64,000 nt of DNA from Austropuccinia psidii (lineage: Eukaryota > Basidiomycota > Pucciniomycetes > Pucciniales > Sphaerophragmiaceae), in NCBI GenBank assembly GCA_023105745.1, contig JALGQZ010000015.1:5541499-5605498 (forward strand). Reading direction: 5' to 3'. The notes under the pieces are model-generated. The model searched no databases. It had not been told where the DNA came from and worked only from the letters and a program-made list of their open reading frames with translations. Below are positions 57,137 to 64,000 of this stretch, piece after piece; positions within the stretch are counted from its first letter, which is position 1; each line of letters begins with the position of its first letter. Both the position numbers and the translations under genes were made by a program.

Positions 57137-57785
57137 AGCAGGAGCCAGCTATAACCCCTCAAGCAGCTCCAAGAAAGGTAATAGATGTGATTATGGCAGA
57201 AGCCAACCAGGTACAGAAGGAAAGGTGTCAGTTGATGACTTCCAAACAACTAAAATAAGTCATTCTGCTGCTGATAATACCATTTTACCTTCACAAAGAG
57301 CTGACACCACCCCAAGAAGCCTCAGTGGACATATACAAAGCCAGCCACAAAGCATACAACAATGCCCTGCAGTACAAGGAGTACTAGATCCTTGCAGATC
57401 TGTGGAAAAACTGCATGAATTCTTACCTGACTGTGAGAACGTTCCTGGGCAAACCCAATACTTGCAAATTGGTCAATGTATGGCATCCATTGATGGAGAA
57501 GAAAAAAAATGATTCTTGACACTAGAATGGAGGAAAAATAACCCTCCACCACCCAAGCAATTGCCAAAAACAGCCCCAGTGGCCAGCAGCAGCAATTCCA
57601 ACGTGAAAAAGCAGCCACAAGCTCCAAAAAAAGGCAAAGGAAAGGCACCAGCCACCAAACCTTACAGCCAGGGCTACAGGATTCCAAAGCTCCAACAGGA
57701 TGCCATGGAAAATGTGTTTCAGATGGCCAGAACAATGATAGAATTACAAAAGAAAGAGCAGGCCAGAATAAAATATCAGAAATGA
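57137..57785 (+). pseudogene. Element 5 gag, first frame
   Basis: Homologous to element B 28159-28807. The spliced frame reads through VIDVIMAEANQVQ, meets TAA near 57256 and TAG near 57388, and is frameshifted by an A-run near 57507. The end (57516-57785) is open, with NNPPPPK, KGKGKAP and YSQGYRIP. The overlapping frame from the ATG at 57123 is open to 57512. The stop TGA (57783-57785) overlaps ATG at 57782. Confidence 0.55.
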
Positions 57786-58920
57786 TTTCTGATATTTTTG
57801 ATTCTATTCCAGAGTTGTATGAAGCTATAACCAATGTAAAAAGTCATCTTTCTGATAAAAATGCATCAATGTGTGACAATCTTAAAACACATAACTCGAG
57901 TCTGAGCCAAATCAATGAAACACTTAAGTGTTTTGAAAAAGTCTTAAGAACTATTAAAGCTTCCAATAATGATAATTCTTTTGGCAATAAGATAAATTAA
58001 CAATCTGCCATTATTAAGGAATTGACAGACAAATATTTTAAGTTCAATATTGATGACATTATTGAAAGAAGAATAAAACAAGCCATAAATAATATCAAAG
58101 AGGATGATAAGAAAGCTCTTGATGATATTTCAAAATCATTTACTGAAGTAAAGACACATATAATTGCTTTGAAAAAGTGTTTTGATACCTCAACAGCGGA
58201 AATATCAAAATTAACAATAAAGTTAAATGAAGTTATATCCGATAATACTAAGCAAAAAGAATTATGGAATGAGCTGACATATAAAGAGGTTGATCATAAA
58301 AAAAATTGATAACCTCTATATAAAGCTTACAACATGAATTAAGAAATTCACAAAGGTGTAACAATAGTAAAATGAATGATATTGAACAACTACTAAACAC
58401 CTTACCAAGAATGTCTACACCTCTGAATCAAAATGAGGGTACAGGGATTCCCAATCCACAAGTATTGGATATTGAAAATTCTCAATTAAAAAATGAATTT
58501 TCTACTTCTTTTCATAACTTGGAACCAACAAGGGGCCAAGCACTCTTGAAAGAAGCTCCAAAACTTAAGGAATAGCCTCACTTCAGTGTTGAAGGAGAGT
58601 ATGACCATATGGAATTCATCAGAGGTATTGACATGATCAAAGAAGACTTTGAATTACCAGACAGATTGGTAACAGCCAGCTTTAACACCTTACTTACCAA
58701 ATAGGCTCACAGATGGTATATCAAACTGAGACAAGCACATGGACACCAAAGTTGGACTTGGTGGAAAACCCAAATTATCAACAAATGGGCCAATGATGCT
58801 TGGAGGTTTAAAGTGGAAAAAGCCTTTGAATCTGCCAAATTTAATGCTGATAAAGACAAAGCTTTGCCATGGTTTTGCCAACAAAAAGACAGACTAACAG
58901 CTTTATATCCTTACATGTCA
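57782..58920 (+). pseudogene. Element 5 gag coiled-coil and capsid, left part
   Basis: The sequence begins MISDIFDSIPELYEAI. Stops occur at 57998-58000 (TAA), near 58307 and at 58573-58575 (TAG where relatives have TGG for Trp). The capsid part continues with HFSVEGEYDHMEF and WFCQQKDRL-like blocks until it is cut at 58925 by the solo LTR; it resumes at 60369. Confidence 0.82.
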
Positions 58921-58925
58921 GAATT

Positions 58926-60363
58926 TGTCAGCCTGTGACTCAAAGCCAGAGCACAAGCATGACAGCCAAAATACCATAAACCAATGGTATAGCCAAGATA
59001 CCACCAAAACATGGAGCTGAGCCGAATCAGGTCAAAAGGTATCAAACGAAAGAGGAAACTCCCATCTTTCCGAAAACATAAGTCCCATAACCATAGGACA
59101 AGAAATAACAAAGTTATTCCTGCTCAAAGTTATTGCTGAGCATAAACCTTAATTTTCACCTCTCATCTGAAATCTAGAAGGAGAGGATTAACCCCATCAG
59201 ATGGGTACTCATAATGAAGCTCTAAGCCAGGGATATCCAATGGTACCAGCCAAACTGAGCTAACACCAATATTACTGGAGTTATGATCAATTTCAGGCCA
59301 AATAAGGGTGAACAAAACGTTCACCTCTCATCTAACTTCTTTAGCTTTAGTGTGAGATACTTGAAGTGGGGTCTTTTTGGAAAGAGCACAATCAGGGCTA
59401 TCTGATGGTGTCATCTATTTCCCCATAGCTCAACAAGAACAAAAGGCATGGGGCAAATAAGCTCAATACAGCTTTTTGCCTATACCACGCAAATGTACAA
59501 AAATCTTGTACATGGCATAACTTTTCCATATTTAGTGATACCCATATAAAATGAGCTACCATTGTGTAGAGCACATACAGGGCTACACAGAACCAATTTT
59601 GAGGTTGATATCTCAAGAATTGACAAAGTTATGGCTGTTTTAAGGTCAGATTCCCACCTGCTGTCATATACAGCCTTACCATGGGATAATATCCCATATC
59701 CATGAATATGAGGTGTCAAATAGACAAAGAAGCTTGTTTTTACTTCAATACCTCACATGTCAGTCAATACTGGGGTCCCATACAGGTATTGTACAGCATT
59801 CTACACATCATACACGTTGGAATCAGGCTGTGAGGTCCCCAGACGAAAATTTTCACCCTGTATTGGTGAAAACTGCCCAGATGTGGTTTCAAAACCACAT
59901 CTGAGCGCAATACAGGTCATTCAGGCTGTTTGCAAACCACAAGCCATTACTAGAGAGTGAAAAAATCTTCACTTACTCTATGTGGAAAGGTCTAGCACCC
60001 TTTCCACCCCATTTCAAGATAAAAAGGAGGCTTTTCACAGCCAGTATTGTTTCCTCATCCTGCTCTTCAATAACCTATGTAGTAAACTGTCAAAAACAGT
60101 TTTACTCTCGGTCAATAATTAGGTATAATTATAAATCTTGATTATTGTAGTCTTTTATTATTGTAACCCAACAGATAAAGCTGCACCCAGGGCTTTCCAC
60201 AGCGCTCACCACCAATATATCATATATAGTAAAGCCCTTTTAATCTTAAATTAAATTATCTGTAAACCCTTATAAATCTTTTTAAATGTTTTTTGCCATG
60301 TCACAAACATAGTTAAAGATGTACTTAGCCTATTTACACCTTTATCATAGTTTCATCCTGACC
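58926..60363 (-). mobile_element. Solo LTR of the TGTCAG family inserted in element 5 gag
   Basis: On the plus strand it begins TGTCAGCCTGTGAC and ends TTTCATCCTGACC, flanked by GAATT at 58921-58925 and 60364-60368. The gag sequence is continuous once it and one GAATT are removed. At 1438 bp it is the reverse complement, with divergence, of the copy at 5879-7300, and keeps the CAGATGTGGTTT hairpin near 59877-59902. The last base is C where A is expected. Confidence 0.92.
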
Positions 60364-60368
60364 GAATT

Positions 60369-61390
60369 TATGATCCATAGAAAACTTCTGAGACAATGTG
60401 GGGTGACTTAGAGCATGCTGTCAAAAGAAGGACTACTGAACAATCTTTAGCAGAGGATATTATCAATTTATTAGAAGAAGTAACCACCAGAGCCAAAATT
60501 GGTTCTAGTAGCGTGAATCTCAAAACAAGGTTTAATACACCTTGGAAAGATTCTGTGGACAAAACCCCAAAGAAAATTCTAATAATGTTGAGTATAAATC
60601 TGCAGATACAGTCAGAAAGTGCCATATTTGCCAAATAACCACCCATTTAGCCAATAGATGTCCAAAAATGCGGAAAATCAATGAAATTGATATTGAAAAG
60701 GAACCTGATGTTGAAAAAGATGACATAATTGAAGACAATTCAGATGATAAGTCATCCATATTTTCTGGATCTTCAAAAGATATAGAAAATATCAATGCCA
60801 CTTTTGACATCATGGAATCTTATTACCACTTGCCACAATTGAGCAATGGTCAACTTGATTTATCAAAAGTTAACGATGCATAACTCATGAAAACCAAACC
60901 AAACAGAGGGAAAGGTTTTCCAGCTGGTAAGTCCTGTATAACAGAAGTGGTGATTGAAAAAAAGCCCACCAAACCTTTGCTTGACCCAGGAGCCTTCTGC
61001 TCTTGTGTTGGAAAATCTTTTCTTAAAACCTGTGTACCAAATTTTGAAGACCAATTGTTACCAATTGATGGTATAAAATTCAATAGTGCAAGTAATCCAA
61101 TGAAAGCATTATGAATTTTTGAGACCAATGTCATATTCCCACACATTAATGGGAATTTAACAATCATAGTTGAATTTGATGTTATGGAAAATTGCTCTAT
61201 TACCCATTTTATATTGGGAAATGACTATTTAATCATTTATGGAATAGATTTACATAACAAAAAAGACAGATACTTTACTATTGGGAACAATAAGGGTCAG
61301 AAATTTGTGTTTTTACCATTTAAAAGACAAATTCCAGTAGATAAAGTACCACCAGTCAGCTTACAATTGGAAAAATTACAATCTGAATAG
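60369..61390 (+). pseudogene. Element 5 gag C-terminus, zinc knuckle and protease
   Basis: It resumes after the solo LTR. One base is missing near 60402 in a G-run and another near 60565. The zinc knuckle CHICQITTHLANRC lies near 60620, with the acidic linker after it. The protease active site region LLDPGAFCSC (near 60980) is intact. TAA at 60881-60883 (CAA in element B), TGA at 61112-61114 and TAG at 61388-61390 (CAG in element B) interrupt it. Confidence 0.85.
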
Positions 61391-62523
61391 TTAAATGAGG
61401 CTGAAATAAGCCTTAATCTGACTGATAAACAAGAAAATGAACCTTCTTCCCCTTGTATGACAACAGAGGAGCATTTGCTTCAGAAAAAGAACCTCTAGGA
61501 GCAATTATTGGTCATGAAGTTGATATCATTCTTAATATTGAAAGACCCTATCCACCACTCTTGGGAAGAGCTGCATACCCAGCAAGTCCCAAGTCAAGAG
61601 AAGCTCCGGAAACTCATATCAAAGAGCTTCTAGACCTTTGCGTAATAAGAAAGGTTGGCCATAATGAAGAAGTAGAAATAACTACACCAGTAATAGTGGC
61701 ATGGCATAATGGAAAAGCTAGAATGGTTGCGGACTTTAGAGCTCTGAAAACTTACACTGTTCCAGACAGATACCCAATACCAAAAATCCAAATTGCCCTT
61801 ACTCAAATAACTCAAGCATTGTATATAACCACTATGGATGCCCTTGAAGGATTCCATCAAAATGTGGTGACAACAACAGCAAGAAAATACTTGAGAATTA
61901 TTGTTCATTGTGGAGTGTATGAATACTTAAGGATGCCCTTTGGTATCAAAAATGCACCTTCACACTTCCAAAGAATCATGAATGAAATCTTCCCTGCAGA
62001 ACTTTTAGAGGGATGGTTAATTCCTTACATTGATGACATTATTGTCTGTTCTAAGACTTGGGAAGATCACATGTACAGATTGTCCAGAGTTTTGACAAAA
62101 ATTCAATCAGTAAACATGAAAATCTCCTTGAAGAAATGCCATTTTGGATTTAAAGAACTTAAAGCACTGGGACATGTTGTATCTGGTTTATCCCTTGGAA
62201 TTGACACAAACAAAGTTGCAGCAGTATTTCTAAAGCCCATGCCTCAGAAAAAGAAGGAAATTCAGGCATTCTTAGGTTTTGCAGGATATTACAGGCAACA
62301 AATTGAAGATTTTGCATCCATAGAAAGACCACTTTATAAATTGTGTGACAAAAACACAGTATTTGAAATGACTGTTGACAGAGTCAAAGCTTTTGAGTCT
62401 CTAAGAGAAGCCTTGACCCCTGCTCCACTTTTACTAATACCAGACTTTAAATTAACTTTCAAATTGTATATTGATGCATCAGGGGACGGGCTGAGTGTTG
62501 CATTTCACCAGTTCAGATCATAA
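61391..62523 (+). pseudogene. Element 5 reverse transcriptase
   Basis: From 61453 a 356-residue open stretch covers most of RT with VEITTPVIVAWHNGKARMVADFRAL-type blocks, MDALEGFHQ, MPFGIKNAPSHFQR and an intact catalytic YIDDIIVCSK (near 62030). It continues into the connection and the first RNase H motif (YIDASGDGL), which is intact here although elements B and 4 share a stop at this point. The frame ends after a one-base loss near 62510. Confidence 0.88.
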
Positions 62524-64000
62524 ATGACAAACCTGTAGAAGGACCCATATGTTTCATATCCACGCAAATCAAACCAACTGAAGCCAGATATGGAGCAAGT
62601 CAAATGGAATGTCTATGCCTTGTCTGGGCATTGGAAAAATTGAACTACTTCCTAGAGGGATGTGTTCTTGAGGTGATAACAGATTTGACAGCTGTCAAAT
62701 CACTTTGAAACATGAAAACAACCAACATAAATATGCTCAGATCGGAAATAGCCCCAAAAGAATACAGAGGCAATATGACTATTGTTCATAAGGATCAGAA
62801 TATTAATAAGAATGCAGATGGACTGAGAAGATGGCCATTACCAAATGATATTGATAATCCTTCTTATTTTCCAGAAGAAGCTTCACCACAGATGCCAACA
62901 GAACAATAAGTGTTACAGACTTAAACACCACCTTTTCTGAAGGAGTAAGACATAGTTACACTAAAGATAATAATTGTAGCATCTTATTCCAATTTATTAA
63001 CAAAGACTGTAAAGACAACTCTCTCATACATGACTTGGATGAAGTATGGAAGAAATCTTATGATGAAGGAAGATTTCACTTACTGGATGGTATAATTTAC
63101 GACAGAACCAAGCAAACATGTGTCATGACAGTTGTGGACAGGTCATTAATCAATCTTGTACTGAAAGAATGCCATGACAGCCCCTTCTCAGGACATCTGT
63201 CTGAAGGCAGGACCAGAGAAAAAGTGAAAACCTGTATATGGTGGTCAATTTGGCGAACCAATGTTGCAGAGTATTGCAAAACCTGTGAAAGATGTCAAAA
63301 AGTAAATAAATCTATTGGCAAGAGACTTGGAAATATGATAAAAATACAAGAACCAAGCAGACCTTGGGAAACTGTCCATATGGATTGGGTAACTGGCCTA
63401 CCACCAGGAGATGACAGAAGCTATAATGCTTGCCTAGTAATTGTGGACAGATTCAGTAAAACTCCAATCTTTTTACCATGTCACAAGGATGATACAGCCA
63501 TGGATACAGCTCTTCTGATACGGAATAGAGTAGTTTCATGGACTGGAATATCTACAAATATAATTAGTGAAAGGGATCCCAAATTCACTTCAGCACTATG
63601 GACAAATCTTCACCAATTATTTGGCACTAAGCTGTCTTTCTCTACAGCCTACCACCCACAAACTGATGGTCTGGCTGAAAGGATGATCCAAACCTTAGAG
63701 GACATGATAAGAAGATTTTGTGCATATGGCCTTGAATTCAAAGATTGTGATAGATTTACCCATGATTGGTGTACTCTTTTTCCAGCACTGGAATTAGCAT
63801 ATAAGACATCAATCCATGCCAGTACCAATCAAACTCCTGCTATCCTAGAAAAAGGATGGAACCCCAAATTACCCCAAGATTCCTTGAGGAAAGATTTGAT
63901 TGAAATACATTCAACAGCTTCTAGCTTCAAAGGAATGCTAGAAAAAGCTAGAAAGCATGCAATAAGGTGCATGGAGGACTCTTTTGCATATGCTAAAGAC
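62524..64000 (+). pseudogene. Element 5 RNase H and integrase, open at the window end
   Basis: RNase H (62524-62909) contains a stop near 62706 and frameshifts. From 62906 a single frame runs without stop to the window edge (over 360 codons). It shows the integrase zinc region ([18 protein letters not shown]), the core with [10 protein letters not shown] and [11 protein letters not shown], and the start of the tail. At the second catalytic position the motif reads ISERDPKF where relatives read ISDRDPKF, an Asp-to-Glu change. The frame start is not an ATG; it is part of the polyprotein. Confidence 0.85.

Larger units (their letters stand above)
56362..64000 (+). mobile_element. Element 5: damaged plus-strand B-family element running off the window
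   Basis: It begins with an internal piece of a B-type LTR, then gag, a solo LTR inserted in gag (58926-60363), protease, RT, RNase H and integrase up to the window end. The LTR end and the PBS are deleted: the sequence jumps from GACAGGAAAAGT (56697) to the leader CTTTTTGAATC. The 3' part and 3' LTR lie beyond 64000. Confidence 0.88.

Overview
The window is transposon-dominated DNA from a fungus, most likely a rust (Pucciniales). The gag N-terminus of the element at 37999-48163, the accessory antisense gene inside it and the pol families match, from memory, sequences I associate with Austropuccinia psidii (myrtle rust). That species name is recollection, not something the sequence proves. The DNA is AT-rich, nearly everything is Ty3/gypsy LTR retrotransposon, and most reading frames carry stops or frameshifts. 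I found no rRNA, tRNA, CRISPR or bacterial-style operon.

Layout. 1-4228: 3' part of a plus-strand gypsy element (A) with its 3' LTR. 4291-8340: an old LTR split by a solo LTR (4460-7772), itself split by another solo LTR (5879-7300). 8434-10255: another solo LTR. 10261-12564: featureless AT-rich DNA. 12570-14061: a long solo LTR carrying a GCGCA-rich array. 15272-16295: a degenerate LTR. 16296-20513: an island of non-transposon-looking DNA with the only convincing host gene (17651-18868, a predicted secreted protein), two hairpins and two tandem repeats. 20514-22266: an LTR fragment of family A.

22267-49159 is one minus-strand gypsy element (the outer element). It is interrupted by two complete plus-strand elements: element B (25837-36196, TSD ATAAG) and element 3 (37999-48163, TSD GGTGT). 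The outer coding sequence can be followed across both insertions. 49160 to about 56355 is a minus-strand relative of B (element 4) lacking its 5' end. It is fused head to head to a damaged plus-strand relative (element 5, 56362 to the window end), which itself contains a solo LTR (58926-60363, TSD GAATT).

Seven elements keep 5-bp target-site duplications, one with a single mismatch, so the insertion order can be read directly. The B/4/5 family appears to have a spliced gag leader, with a 198-nt exon of identical length in two copies, followed by two gag frames joined by an ATGA stop/start overlap. Element 3 has a classic gag, a protease-RT-RNase H frame and an integrase-chromodomain frame. 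It also carries an antisense, intron-containing gene whose product has a cysteine pattern fitting a Zn(II)2Cys6 cluster.
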